Of a stretch of 64,000 nt of DNA, positions 27,330 through 37,601 are shown in pieces. The position numbers and the translations under genes are program-made. The stretch's first letter is position 1. Each line of letters begins with the position of its first letter. The stretch lies in the NCBI RefSeq assembly GCF_000250655.1, contig NC_016935.1, positions 700,001-764,000 on the forward strand, read 5' to 3'. Source of the stretch: Paenibacillus mucilaginosus 3016. GTDB taxonomy: Bacteria > Bacillota > Bacilli > Paenibacillales > NBRC-103111. The notes below the pieces were generated by a model. It ran no database searches. It worked only from the letters and a program-made list of their open reading frames with translations, and had not been told where the DNA came from.

Positions 27330-29906
27330 TTAGTTCTTCGCGTTCCATGTCTGGAGGAACAGGTTCGCATGGTAGATCAGGTTCTTCTCCGCCTCTTCGG
27401 AGAGGGCTGCCTTATTTCCGTGCTTGCGCAGCTGCTCGAGGAATTTCTCCACGTGCCTGGCGGCTGCACCGGCAGAGCCCTTGCCGAACTGGTGCTCAGC
27501 CTGCTTCAGCGTCTCTTTGAGCTGGGAAGCGAGGGAACCCTGCAGCTCGCCCGAAGCTTCGTACTTGTCTAGGAGTCCCTTCAGCACGTTCAACAGCCCG
27601 GGTGTCCAGTAGGAAGGAACCGGCACCTTGCGGAAATCCGTATCCGACGCAAAATAGAAGCTGGTGTACGACGGCTGATTGTAGCCGGTGTTCTGGCGGG
27701 CGACTTCCGCGCGGTACTGCGGATCGTGCATCAGGGTGTACAGCTTGCGGTTCGTAACTTCCGTGCTGAGGTAGATGCGGATCGCCGTACTGTCGGCGGT
27801 GCGTACCAGCAGCTCTTCGCGCCAGTCCCCGAAGATGTCGGCGACCAGGCCGGGGTTGCCCTTGGTGTAGTTGTTGGTCCGGGTGCCTTCCGCAGTCAGC
27901 AGGCGGCCCCGCGTCCAATCGTCGATGGACGGCGTCGCTTCAATGGCTCCGTTCACGATCTGGGTCGTCATGTCCGCGGCCCATTTGATGTTCATGTTCG
28001 TACCCGGCGCCGTCGTGCCGATCTTCTCGCCTTGGGCCGTCCAGAGACCTACCGCCCACGTCTCCAGTCCCCGCCGGGCAGGATCCACGTCGCCGACCAT
28101 GCCGCGTCCGGTATCTTTGCCGGTGTAACCGCCGTAGATGACTTTGCCGGTCTTGGCATCTTTCAAGGCATAGCCGTAGGGAGCATAGGCGCCGCCTTCG
28201 TGCACCATGAAGATCTCCTGGCCCGGGCGGTCCGGATCGATGTCCGTGACATGCAGCGCATCCCCGTGGCCGAGTCGGGCTGTGGTGCCCGGCGTGGCAC
28301 TACCTTCCGGCATGATGTCCATCGAGCTGTACAGCAGCCTGCCGTCGTGGTCGATCGTCGCGGAGCCGTAGACGATCTCCTGCGCGCCGTCCCCGTCCAC
28401 ATCGGCCGCACTCAGGGTATGGGCGCCTTGCGTGGTCAGGGTACCGTATACCGGATCCCGTCCGTCACGGCCGTGCGGGCCGTCGTTGAACGGATTGGTC
28501 ATCGGCACCCAGCCGCTGTCCACGTTCCAGTGCTCCTTAAGCTGCTTGCCGTCCCAGCTGTAGGAGATAAGCGTCGAGCGGGTGTAGTAGCCGCGCGCGA
28601 GCACCGCATAAGGCTTCTTGCCGTCCAGGTAAGCAACGCCTGCAAGGAACCGGTCCACCCGGTTGCCCGGCTCGATCCGGCCCATGGCATAGTCGCCCCA
28701 CATAAGGCCGTCGTCCGTTCTGCCCGGTTTGTATGGAATCGTCCGAAGCTCCTCACCTGTGGCGCCGCTGAACACGGACAGGTACTCCGGACCGCTCAGG
28801 ATGAAGCCTTCGAAGTTCCGCAGGTTGTTGCGGGCGCTGCGGCTCGGAGCATACACATCCATGAAGTAGTCCGTCAGGCTCTGTGCATCAACGCGGGACA
28901 ACGGGTAATCGTACTTTTGGGGAAGGCTGAAGCATTCTTCGAGCGTGGCAGGCCAGTTCCCGGCCACCACTTCTTCGTGCTTGTGCCAGTTCATGAACAT
29001 GTTCACGACATGCTCATAGTAGCCCTGCTTGCTCAGGCGGTAGTCATCCGTGTTGCTGTATCCGGCGAGCAGGTCCTCCTGCGGCATGGTGATATAGGTG
29101 GAGGAAGTGACGGTGCCCTGGCTGTCATACTGATGTACCTTGGTACCGGGAGCTGTCTTGAACATCAGCTCCGCTTTGCCGTCGCCGTCGAAGTCATACA
29201 CCATGAAGTCGGTATAGTGTGCACCTGCACGGATGTTTACGCCAAGGTCAATGCGGTACAGCAGGGTGCCGTCAAAGCGGTAGCAGTCGATGTAGGTTTG
29301 GCCGGTGTAGCCGACCTGCGAGACGTCCTTGGAATTGGAAGGATCCCATTTGACAAAAAACTCATACTGCCCGTCCCCATCCACGTCGCCGACGCTCATG
29401 TCGTTGGCCGAGTAAGTATACGCTTCCCCGGCAGGGGTGACGCCGTCAGCCGGCTTGTTAAGCTTGAGGTCGTAGTAAGCCTGCGCCCAGGGCGAGACGG
29501 ATTCGCTGCGGTCCACTTCCCGTCCGTTCACCACGGCTGCCACCTCATAACGGGAGGCGGAGGAGCCGGACGCGTCGAGGAAGTTCGTGCTGTCCGTAAC
29601 GGCTGCAAGCTTCTGGCCGTCGCGGTAGACATGGAACGTGGCGCCGGTCAGGCCGCTGGCGGAAGCACCGGTCACTTCACCGGCACGCAGCCGCCAGCTG
29701 AGAAATACGCCTTGGGAGGTCGAGGCGGCCACGAGCCCGCGGTCCAGGTATTCGAGCTGTACTCCCTTGCCTTGAACGGCCGGGGCGGGCTTGCCGCCCA
29801 CGACCTCGGCTGCGGAGGCGCCGCTCACGCCGCTGAACAAGAGGGGGAGTGCGGCAGAGATCGCCAGAGCGCGGCGGGCCAGAAGAGATTTATTTTTGGG
29901 AGACAT
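27330..29906 (-). CDS. Secreted rhamnogalacturonan lyase (PL11) with FIMAH tail
   Basis: Predicted extracellular lyase that cleaves the rhamnogalacturonan I backbone of pectin, in the family of B. subtilis YesW/YesX. It has 858 residues. Residues 1-32 are a signal peptide ending ASA. Residues 40-~770 hold the beta-propeller with repeated calcium sites (DVDGDGQYEFFV, DFDGDGKAELMF, DVDGDGAQEIVY). The last 80 residues (LLDKYEASGELQGSLASQLK ... AARHVEKFLEQL) form a FIMAH domain, a helical module common on secreted Paenibacillus enzymes. The ATG at 29906 follows aaggatggtgactcttc. A cre-like box lies 41 bp upstream. Confidence 0.9.
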   Translation of the reverse strand: MSPKNKSLLARRALAISAALPLLFSGVSGASAAEVVGGKPAPAVQGKGVQLEYLDRGLVAASTSQGVFLSWRLRAGEVTGASASGLTGATFHVYRDGQKLAAVTDSTNFLDASGSSASRYEVAAVVNGREVDRSESVSPWAQAYYDLKLNKPADGVTPAGEAYTYSANDMSVGDVDGDGQYEFFVKWDPSNSKDVSQVGYTGQTYIDCYRFDGTLLYRIDLGVNIRAGAHYTDFMVYDFDGDGKAELMFKTAPGTKVHQYDSQGTVTSSTYITMPQEDLLAGYSNTDDYRLSKQGYYEHVVNMFMNWHKHEEVVAGNWPATLEECFSLPQKYDYPLSRVDAQSLTDYFMDVYAPSRSARNNLRNFEGFILSGPEYLSVFSGATGEELRTIPYKPGRTDDGLMWGDYAMGRIEPGNRVDRFLAGVAYLDGKKPYAVLARGYYTRSTLISYSWDGKQLKEHWNVDSGWVPMTNPFNDGPHGRDGRDPVYGTLTTQGAHTLSAADVDGDGAQEIVYGSATIDHDGRLLYSSMDIMPEGSATPGTTARLGHGDALHVTDIDPDRPGQEIFMVHEGGAYAPYGYALKDAKTGKVIYGGYTGKDTGRGMVGDVDPARRGLETWAVGLWTAQGEKIGTTAPGTNMNIKWAADMTTQIVNGAIEATPSIDDWTRGRLLTAEGTRTNNYTKGNPGLVADIFGDWREELLVRTADSTAIRIYLSTEVTNRKLYTLMHDPQYRAEVARQNTGYNQPSYTSFYFASDTDFRKVPVPSYWTPGLLNVLKGLLDKYEASGELQGSLASQLKETLKQAEHQFGKGSAGAAARHVEKFLEQLRKHGNKAALSEEAEKNLIYHANLFLQTWNAKN

Positions 29907-29946
29907 GAAGAGTCACCATCCTTGAAAGAGTTTGAAAGCCTGCATT

Positions 29947-29960
29947 TGATTGCGCTTACA
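29947..29960 (-). promoter_or_regulatory. cre-like box upstream of the PL11 gene
   Basis: Read on the minus strand, TGTAAGCGCAATCA matches the CcpA consensus TGWAANCGNTNWCA except at one position. It is 41 bp upstream of the lyase start, consistent with glucose repression of a pectinase. Confidence 0.55.
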
Positions 29961-30101
29961 ATATGTCGTCTGCGGTCCCCCTTTCTTCTTTGGAAGCTGC
30001 GGTCCGGTGTTGAAAATTCTTCCTCATTATAGGGGAAACCCCGGACAATCCCCACTCAAAAATCAGTCATGTTTCGTTTAAAATTCAGTGGTTTTCATAG
30101 A

Positions 30102-30137
30102 GAAAAACCGACTCCTGCTGTATGCATGAGCCGGTTT
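30102..30137 (-). terminator. Terminator of the sulfatase-like gene
   Basis: On the minus strand aaaccggctc and gagtcggttt pair and are followed by a run of T, 13 bp after the stop codon. Confidence 0.8.
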
Positions 30138-30149
30138 GTAGGGAAGTCA

Positions 30150-32758
30150 TTAGGGCTGTCTTTCGGTTGTTATGCCCTCTATGGTCAAGTTAAGGCTGCG
30201 GAGCTCCCTGAGACGGAATTCCATGTTCTCTCGCTGGTGTAATTCGGAAACAATTTCAAATGGTACTTGCGCTGTGTAATATTCTCCGTCATATTCCAAT
30301 TGATTGAATGTGAAGATTTTTTCCGTTAGTGGCGGACCACTCGCACCATCCGTTTGTACATCAATCGCAAATAAAGGATGGTCGTCTTTAACTGCTTCGT
30401 CCATTTTGAATTTATATCTAAGCACATACCGGCCGTTCGGATAAGTAAGATAAGGACCATACACCATGATTTCGTTCTGGTTTGAAGATTTAACTCGAAT
30501 TTCTGTATTCGAAGCTGGGTAAGCACCTATTCCTGTCGTATGCATCAACGGAATTAAGTTTCCACCGTTAACCAGACTGTTCTTATCATAGGTTTCAAAA
30601 CTATCCGTAGTATCAATTGCAAAATGCACAGATAAATTGGAAATATGAATCTTACCCAGATTGTTGTTAGTTTCCTTTGTATTTCCGTAAGGATGAAGTG
30701 CCAAATAAAAGGAATATCTAACGATTTCATTCGGATTATAAAATTTATATATGAGCGTGCCCTTTTTATTGTTTCCATCTACTATTTTGGTGAGTTCTTT
30801 ACTGGGGTCATTGACGCCCAAGTTAAACTTGATCGTATTCAATTGATCGGACTCTATCTCGTAATCAAACTTCAGAGTCACCATACTTTTAGCTGGGAGC
30901 GTCAAGTACTGTCCATCCGTCACTCTTACCGGCTTGTTGCGCTCCAGGTCGAAGATCGCATGTTCAATAATCGATATATCACTCGGTGTTCCTTCTTTAA
31001 TTACAGATTGGTCGGCCATTTCTTTATAGGTTTCAATGTCGGACTTTAGCTCAACATCGGTTGATTTTTCTGTATTGTACTTATCAGAGAACATTTGGCC
31101 ATTTGACGAAGTCAGGGTATAAAGTTCCCCACGATTATTAATTTGGTTGATGGTTCCTTTCTTGTTCGAAAAATAAAGATCACCGGAGTAGTGACTGGAG
31201 AACAATATGGATCTCTCATCCGGATAACTTCGGAATATGCTTCGACCTGGAAGGTCTTTAGACTTTTCAGGTGCAACATAATCCACAATGGACGGCAAAA
31301 GATCTAGGTGTCCGAAAACGCCCTCGTTGGTAATAGAAGTTGTAAAGTCCGGTGAGTAGGCCAGACATAACCCCCAATTGGAGCCCAAAGTTTGATTATC
31401 CACCCCATGCGACTCATCCGAAATAAACATGACCAAAGTATCTTTGGCGATACCGGAAGTATTTAAAAAATCGATAAAGCTATCTAAAGCCCTATCCAAA
31501 TTGCGTACAGCCGCTTCTTTGCGGTCAGGGTACTCTTTTTCTAAATCCTCTGGCACGGCATAAGGATGATGAGTGCCTACTGTTAATAAAGTTGCAAACC
31601 AGGGTTCCGTTTTCTGGTTGAGTTCCTTCAGGTAATTCTGACTCTGTTCAAAGAATGCTTTATCATCAATACCCCAAGCAAAGGGGATATAATGGTGTGG
31701 GAATCCTTCCTGCCCGACGACTTGGCTGAAACCGGAAGCCTTCATAAAGCGATCCTTTGACATGAACTCTAACGGGGAGGCCTGGATAAAAGCCGTATTA
31801 TAGCCTTGTTCTTTTAAAAGAACAGGAAGATGCTTATCTCTGCTGTTTTCGGCTATCTGATCATATTCATAAGCTTTAGGGGTGGAGGCATCCAGTTTGG
31901 GGTAATCCCCGCTAAGAATGGAATATAGGCCTCGAATCGTTTGATTATTATGTGTTATAAAATTGGGCACCACCAGGGAATGATCGACAATCTTATTCAA
32001 GCTGTTCAGTTTGATCGGATTTTGAATGCCGGTATAAATCTGGTTCTTCTCGAGGTAAACACCGGGTATTCCTTCCATGACCACGAAGAGAACATTTTTT
32101 TTCCTACTTTGATTTGCTGTAGCTGGTAATAATGATTCACCGGCCTGCAGCTTATCCGAAAGGAAGGTCTCTTGGTAGCGTTTTTGATCCTGAAGGTCCA
32201 AGGATTTCTTGTTTTGGCTTCAGACATGGAATATAATGTATTGCTGAATGATTCAACTGTGAAGTTGCTCTCTTTCCATGATGCAGCGGAAGGAAAGACG
32301 ATGGCATGGAACAATAAAAATACAATAGAAATGCCGGATACTACCAAGGAACGTTTCATAAAGATCTTGGAAGCCGGTCTTGCAAAAATACTCAGCAAAC
32401 CACTTAAAATAAGCAGTACACTATACAATGGGAAGTTAAAATGAGATAACGTACCAGCTAGAAACTGTTTATCACCCAAAAATTTAAAGTCTGAGAGATT
32501 GATCGTATGATCCATTGCGAATATGTATTCCATGTTGGCAATATGAAACAGGCTGAAGACAAGCATGAAAACGATCCCTGCTAAAGAATGCAGTTTTTTT
32601 AATAATAAGCTTACAACGATAATCAGTACGCCAAGGAGCAGGTCAAGGATCAACGGAATAAAAGAAAGCTTTATGTCTTCGACCAATAAATATCGCCCCG
32701 AAATATAAACCCCAATATAGACCAACATTGAAAATAAAGATAAATCATCTCGTTTCAT
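30150..32758 (-). pseudogene. LTA-synthase-like sulfatase superfamily protein, frameshifted
   Basis: The gene reads in two frames. From 32758 (ATG, aaggtg upstream) it encodes about 185 residues with four to five membrane helices (LSMLVYIGVYISGRYLL, LLLGVLIIVVSLLL). From 32201 to 30150 it encodes a 683-residue alkaline phosphatase/sulfatase-type domain: KKNVLFVVMEGIPG, the putative nucleophile Thr in NNQTIRGLYSILSG, and FISDESHGVD. A long extra C-terminal part is unlike LtaS. The two halves meet at about 32200-32215, in an A-rich stretch (aaaacaagaaa) where one inserted or two deleted bases would restore a single frame. Base composition is much more AT-rich than all neighbours, suggesting transfer. 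It could also be a sequencing error. Confidence 0.7.
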
Positions 32759-32899
32759 AATCCACACCTTATATAGTTAGTCTTGGTACCCTGTTGTTTT
32801 ACATGGGGGCTACTGAAAAAAGGTTTGTCTGCTACGTAAATGTAGCACATTATAAAGGTTTTATAAAGATTTCGTAAAGATTTCATGAGCATGTATATA

Positions 32900-32932
32900 T
32901 AAAAAAAGAGCAGGTTCCCGGCACCTGCTTCT
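32900..32932 (-). terminator. Terminator of the RluA-type gene
   Basis: On the minus strand gaagcaggt and acctgctc pair around a short loop, followed by seven T. It starts directly after the stop at 32937. Confidence 0.9.
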
Positions 32933-32936
32933 TCTT

Positions 32937-33989
32937 CTATTTAAGAGAACTGCCCTTGAGCGGCCCGAGAAACGCCTTCGGTATCTCGGTCTCAAACCGC
33001 ATCAGCTCCCCTGTCATGGGGTGGGTGAAAGCAATGACCCGCGCATGCAGGCCGAGACGGTTCAGCGTCCGCGACTTCGAGCCGTATTTGCGGTCGCCTG
33101 CGATCGGGTGGCCGATATCCTGCATGTGCACGCGGATCTGGTTTTTGCGTCCGGTTTCGAGGTTGACCTCGAGCAGAGAGAAATCCTTTGCCGCCTGCAG
33201 CACCTTGTAGTGCGTGATGGCCAGCTGCCCGTCGTTCGGGTACGGGCTCGAATACATCTTGAGCGTGCTGCTCTCCTTCAGCCACGACTTCACGGTGCCT
33301 TCCGGCTTCTTCACCATGCCGTCGACCAAGGCGACATAGGTGCGCTCCTGCACCATCTCCTGCCACGCATTCTGCAGGGTCTGCTGCGCCTGCTCGCTCT
33401 TGGCGAAGAGCATGACACCGGAGGTGTCCCGGTCGAGCCGGTGTACGACGAAGATACGGCCCGAAGGGTCCTGGTGGCGGACATGGGCCATCAGCTGGCG
33501 GTACGCCGTCAGCTCCTCCTCCTGTGCCTGGGCCGAAGCAATGGAGAGCAGGCCCGCCTCCTTCCGCACAACGATAATGTCGCTGTCCTCGTGAAGGATG
33601 GTCAGCCCGATCAGCGGAGGGGCTTCCACGATCCGCTCCTTACTGACGGTCACACTTTGCCCGGGGAGCAGGGGATGGTTGTATACTGTTACGGTCCGGC
33701 CGTTCACTGAGACCTGCCCGCGGGCGAGCAGCGATTTGACGGCATTGCGTCCCATGTTGAGATGGGCGAGCAGGAAGTTCAGCAGTTCTCCCGCTTCCTG
33801 GACGGGCAGGATCCGGGCTTTGGGCGCCTGCCGCGGGGCTCCCGTACCGGCGGCGGCCTGCCGGGCGCCGGTGGATCTGGCTGCCGGGCGGGACGGACGG
33901 GCGGGACGCGCCGGCTTGCCGCCGCGGCGTTCCTTGGAGCCGCCCGAAGGGCGGCCTGTCCAGCGGGAGGATGTAGGTTTGTTGGTCAC
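32937..33989 (-). CDS. RluA-family RNA pseudouridine synthase
   Basis: The enzyme converts uridine to pseudouridine in rRNA or tRNA. Residues 1-60 are a basic, Arg/Pro/Ala-rich low-complexity extension. Next comes an S4-like RNA-binding part (LLNFLLAHLNMGRNAVKSLL) and the catalytic domain with the active-site Asp in HRLDRDTSGVMLFAKS. The C-terminal motif GRKNQIRVHMQDIGHPIAGD fits RluA. 350 residues is longer than usual because of the N-terminal tail. It starts at GTG 33989 with a cggagtg site. It is divergent from cwlJ. Confidence 0.92.
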   Translation of the reverse strand: MTNKPTSSRWTGRPSGGSKERRGGKPARPARPSRPAARSTGARQAAAGTGAPRQAPKARILPVQEAGELLNFLLAHLNMGRNAVKSLLARGQVSVNGRTVTVYNHPLLPGQSVTVSKERIVEAPPLIGLTILHEDSDIIVVRKEAGLLSIASAQAQEEELTAYRQLMAHVRHQDPSGRIFVVHRLDRDTSGVMLFAKSEQAQQTLQNAWQEMVQERTYVALVDGMVKKPEGTVKSWLKESSTLKMYSSPYPNDGQLAITHYKVLQAAKDFSLLEVNLETGRKNQIRVHMQDIGHPIAGDRKYGSKSRTLNRLGLHARVIAFTHPMTGELMRFETEIPKAFLGPLKGSSLK

Positions 33990-34150
33990 AGCAGGTTCAC
34001 TCCGTTCTGTAGTTCAGGCTGCCTTTACTATACCACGACCGGCCGCCGATCGTGAAACCGGGGGAATTTCCCCGTGAGTGGTATCAATTCCTTAGGCCCT
34101 TAATAATCTATGGTAGAAACCGAATCCCCACATCGAATGAGGTGAGAACG

Positions 34151-34579
34151 ATGGCGGTAGTAAAAGCCAGAGAGCAGGACATCGATCTGCTGGCAAGGCT
34201 GCTCCGGGCGGAAGCGGAAGGCGAAGGCGAACCGGGCATGCTGATGGTCGGCAACGTGGGCATTAACCGGATCCGCTCCAACTGTTCCGATTTTAAAGGC
34301 ATCCGTACGATCGAACAGATGGTTTATCAGCCTCATGCCTTTGAGGCTACACAGCATGGGTATTTCTACCAGAGGCCCAGGGAGAGAGAGAAGCGTCTGG
34401 CCCGCCGTGCGGTGAACGGGGAGAGAATCTGGCCGGCCAAGTACAGCCTGTGGTACTGGCGTCCGCCGGGTGATTGTCCGCCCACCTGGTATACCCAGCC
34501 TCATGTGGCGCGGTATAAGAAGCACTGCTTCTATGAACCGCGGGCGGGGATTTGCGATGCGATTTACAGTACGTATTAA
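34151..34579 (+). CDS. cwlJ: Spore cortex-lytic cell wall hydrolase CwlJ
   Basis: CwlJ sits in the spore coat and breaks down cortex peptidoglycan during germination, especially with calcium-dipicolinate. The 142-residue product matches the B. subtilis protein in length and nearly throughout in motif order: RLLRAEAEGEGEPGMLMVGN, NCSDFKGIRTIEQM, QPHAFEATQHGYFYQ and the Trp-rich end. The catalytic Glu is in RAEAEGEG. The ATG at 34151 follows gaggtgag; the frame runs upstream to 34052 without support. Its usual partner gerQ is not adjacent. Expression by a mother-cell sigma factor is expected but not visible here. Confidence 0.93.
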   Translation: MAVVKAREQDIDLLARLLRAEAEGEGEPGMLMVGNVGINRIRSNCSDFKGIRTIEQMVYQPHAFEATQHGYFYQRPREREKRLARRAVNGERIWPAKYSLWYWRPPGDCPPTWYTQPHVARYKKHCFYEPRAGICDAIYSTY

Positions 34580-34594
34580 TGAAGAAAAGCTGCT

Positions 34595-34627
34595 CAAACG
34601 GAGGAGCCGGAAGGCTCCTTTGGTTTG
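34595..34627 (+). terminator. Terminator after cwlJ
   Basis: caaacggaggagcc and ggctcctttggtttg form an inverted repeat with a ggaa loop, 15 bp after the stop. Confidence 0.65.
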
Positions 34628-34804
34628 AAATATAAGAATTTTCGCCCAAGCTCGGCCCCGTTATATTGTTAATAAACGCGAATCGTCCATTAAGGACGGG
34701 CGAAGCCGTGTATCTCAATCCCGCGGAAGATGCACCCTCCGGCAGCCGAATGGTATACTTCAAGATATGCTTGGCGATATCTGGACAGCAAAGGAGTTGA
34801 GTAT

Positions 34805-35756
34805 GTGACGGAAGCAGTCATCCGGGCCCTGGGCCTGATGAAGCGGTATGGGAATTTTACGGCGGTACGGGGGGTGAGCTTTGACGTATACCGCGGGGAA
34901 GTGTTCGGGCTGCTCGGTCCGAACGGCGCGGGCAAAACAACGACGATGGAAATGATCGAAGGGCTTCGCCGTCCCGATGAGGGACATGCCCTGGTTGCCG
35001 GATACGATACCCGGACACAGCAGGATAAAGTCAAGGAAGCGATCGGTGTCCAGCTGCAGTCGACCTCGCTGTTCGATCTGCTCACGGTGCGTGAGATGGT
35101 GCGTATGTACGCCAGCTTCTATCCGAAGAGCGTGCCGGTGGATCCGCTGCTGGAGGATATGATCCTGACGGAAAAAGCGGAAGACCGCGTGAAGCATCTT
35201 TCCGGCGGGCAGAAGCAGCGGCTGGCCATTGCGCTGGCGCTGGTGAACGACCCGCAGGTCGTTTTCCTCGACGAGCCGACGACAGGGGCTGGACCCCCAG
35301 GCGCGCCGCACCCTGTGGGATATCGTCCTGCGGCTGAAGGAGCGGGGCAAGACGGTCGTGCTCTCGACGCATTACATGGACGAAGCGCATGTGCTATGTG
35401 ACCGGATCTGTCTGATGGACAGCGGTCAGGTGATCGCCTTGGACACGCCCCGGAGCCTGGTCCGCAGCCTGCAGTCGGAAAGTGCGGTGGAGTTCCGTTT
35501 GGCGGGGGCCGAGGGAGCCGAGGCGGAGGAACAGGAGCGCAGACGGCGGCGTCTGCAGGCGGTGGCTGAAGTGAAGCAGGTGCAGCAGCGGGGCGAGGTG
35601 TTCGTCCTCTACACCGACGCGCTGCAGCCGACGCTGGTGGACCTGATTGCCGCGGCGGAGGCCGAAGCGTGGAGCGTGCTCGACCTGCAGACCCGTACGG
35701 CAACACTTGAAGACGTATTCATCCATATGACCGGAAGGAGCTTGAGGGAAGCATGA
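34805..35756 (+). pseudogene. ABC-2 type transporter ATP-binding protein, frameshifted
   Basis: The protein begins VTEAVIRALGLMKRYGNF (GTG at 34805, aaaggag 9 bp upstream) with Walker A GPNGAGKTTT, signature LSGGQKQRLAIA and Walker B VVFLDEPTTG. Right after this the frame goes wrong: the expected GLDPQARRTLWDIVLRLKE is encoded one base over, and the second frame carries on through the H-loop (LSTHYMDEAH) to the stop at 35756. A run of four G at 35285-35288, where three are expected, explains it. In this sequence the ATPase would end prematurely at 35401. Everything else is intact, so a sequencing error or phase variation is possible. Its stop overlaps the permease start. Confidence 0.85.
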
Positions 35757-36970
35757 GAGCCTACATCCAGTTAACCCTCGCCCAGCTCCGGCTGTTCTCC
35801 CGCAACCGGCAGGTGCTGATCTGGTCGCTGGCGTTTCCGGTGTTCTTCATGGTGATGCTCGGCACCTTCCTCGGCAAGGGGAATCCCGTATCGGTGAACG
35901 GCGCGGTAGTGGATCTGGACCGGACCCTGGCTTCGCAGAAGCTGGTGACGGCCCTGCGGGAGAGCCCGGTTCTGAAGCTGAAGGAGGGCGGGGCGGTGGA
36001 AGCGGAATTGGACGCCCTGAAGAAAGGGGACAACCAGCTCGTCATCGTCATTCCGCAGGGGTACGCCATGGCCGTGGGCGCGGCTGCAACGTCTGTAGAT
36101 CTGCCGGAAGAGCCAGTAAGCTCGGAGCGGGGCTCCAAGATCAAGCTGGAGGACGGAACTGTGGTAACGGTTAGTAGTTCGCAGGTCACGACTCTAATCA
36201 TACGGGAAGAAGGCGCAGCTTTCCCGCTGAAGGTCTATTATGACGAAACGAATGCGACCGTATCGACCGTGGGCCTGCAGCTGCTTGGACCGATTGTCGA
36301 CGGCATCGACAAGGAGCTGTCCGGCTATAAGCCGAGGCTTGCCCTCGAGCCTGAGGGTGTGCAGGCGCTGAAGCTGGCGTATATCGACTTTCTGGTGCCG
36401 GGCATTCTGGCGATGATGATCATGTCGAACAATCTGAACGGGGTCGCCGGCCAGATTGCTTCATGGAGGGAACGAGGCATCCTGAGGCGGATGCAGAGCA
36501 CTCCGCTGCGCGCCTCGACCTTCATCGCCGCACAGATTACGGCCCGGCTGCTGATGAACGGCGCGCAGGCCCTGATCGTCCTGCTCGTCGGGGCGCTGGC
36601 TTTCGGCACCCAGGTTCGCGGCTCGTGGCTGCTGCTCCTGGGCTTCGTGGTCCTGGGCACGCTGGCCTTCATGTCCATCGGTTTCATTATCGCCGGACTG
36701 GCCAAGACGCCGGAGAGCGCAGGGCCGCTGGCAGGGGTGATCTCCTTCCCGCTGCTGTTCCTCGGCGGCGTGTTCTTCCCGATCGGCAGCATGCCGGGGA
36801 TCGTCCAGAGCATCGTGAAGCTGCTGCCGATCGCCCACCTCACGACGGCACTCCGCCAGGTGATGAACGTCGGCGCCGGCCTCGATACGCTTTGGGGCGA
36901 GGCGCTGCTGCTCGGCGGATGGATGGCGGCCGCCTTTTTGCTGGCGAGCTTTACGTTCAAGTGGGAGTAA
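35753..36970 (+). CDS. ABC-2 type transporter permease
   Basis: A 405-residue permease with one N-terminal membrane helix (LIWSLAFPVFFMVMLGTFLG), an extracellular loop of about 170 residues and five to six C-terminal helices, the normal ABC2_membrane layout. Relatives export drugs, peptides or polysaccharide. The ATG overlaps the ATPase stop (ATGA), so the two form one translation unit. GILRRMQSTPLRASTFIAAQ is the coupling-helix region. Confidence 0.9.
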   Translation: MRAYIQLTLAQLRLFSRNRQVLIWSLAFPVFFMVMLGTFLGKGNPVSVNGAVVDLDRTLASQKLVTALRESPVLKLKEGGAVEAELDALKKGDNQLVIVIPQGYAMAVGAAATSVDLPEEPVSSERGSKIKLEDGTVVTVSSSQVTTLIIREEGAAFPLKVYYDETNATVSTVGLQLLGPIVDGIDKELSGYKPRLALEPEGVQALKLAYIDFLVPGILAMMIMSNNLNGVAGQIASWRERGILRRMQSTPLRASTFIAAQITARLLMNGAQALIVLLVGALAFGTQVRGSWLLLLGFVVLGTLAFMSIGFIIAGLAKTPESAGPLAGVISFPLLFLGGVFFPIGSMPGIVQSIVKLLPIAHLTTALRQVMNVGAGLDTLWGEALLLGGWMAAAFLLASFTFKWE

Positions 36971-37145
36971 AACGGGCGGAATGAGCCGCATGATTTACAC
37001 AATTATGGGAAATGCTACTTCTTGAAGCTGCATATCGTGCTATGGGGAATTTTAACGGTAGGTTTATGTTCCTCTAATCTTGTCTTAATGTTCGCAAGGT
37101 ACAGTAAGGACAAGAAAATATGAAGCGAAGGGAAGTAGGACGCGC

Positions 37146-37376
37146 ATGATCTTGTATCAAATGGCCAAGAGGCTCGCGGAGCGCAGCCGCCTGAAGAACA
37201 CCATCGAGCGGTCCGAAGGCAGCGTGGCGGATGAGCTCCGGACACAGAAAGACCAAGTGGAAGAGCAGCTGATGAGCCAGGCGAGCATCTGGACGGAGGA
37301 AGGGCAGGACGAATTCATGCTGACCGAGCTGCCTCCGGAAGGCGAATGGAATGACATGCAGCAGGCCTGGACATAA
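37146..37376 (+). CDS. Small charged protein of unknown function (76 aa)
   Basis: A 76-residue, mostly helical acidic protein (LAERSRLKNTIERSEGSVAD ... EEQLMSQASIWTEEGQDEFM). No family is recognised. A weak ribosome binding site (gggaagtagg) and a strong terminator 30 bp after the stop support it as a real single gene. Confidence 0.6.
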   Translation: MILYQMAKRLAERSRLKNTIERSEGSVADELRTQKDQVEEQLMSQASIWTEEGQDEFMLTELPPEGEWNDMQQAWT

Positions 37377-37407
37377 GTCCCCGGAGGTTACGGGGATGGG
37401 TAGAGAA

Positions 37408-37446
37408 CGGAGCGGTCACCCCGGATTGGGGCAGCCGCTCCGTTTT
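37408..37446 (+). terminator. Terminator after the 76-residue gene
   Basis: acggagcgg and gccgctccgt form a stem, with an inner ccccgg/ttgggg pairing, followed by ttttt. Confidence 0.85.
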
Positions 37447-37601
37447 TGTGTGCGGGGGAGAGCGAGTGCAGCCGGCAGTTGCTCGTTTCTATCCTGTACC
37501 CATCCACACGCGACGTGTCTCTTATAAGGAAGGCGAAGCAGTCAGTCTTCCGGGGCAGGAGCACTCCCATCACGAACGGCTCGCCGTGAAGCCGTCAGGC
37601 G

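Noticed and set aside
27726..30032. 768-residue plus-strand ORF over the PL11 gene
   Set aside because: Antisense to a clear secreted lyase; no motif and no start signal.
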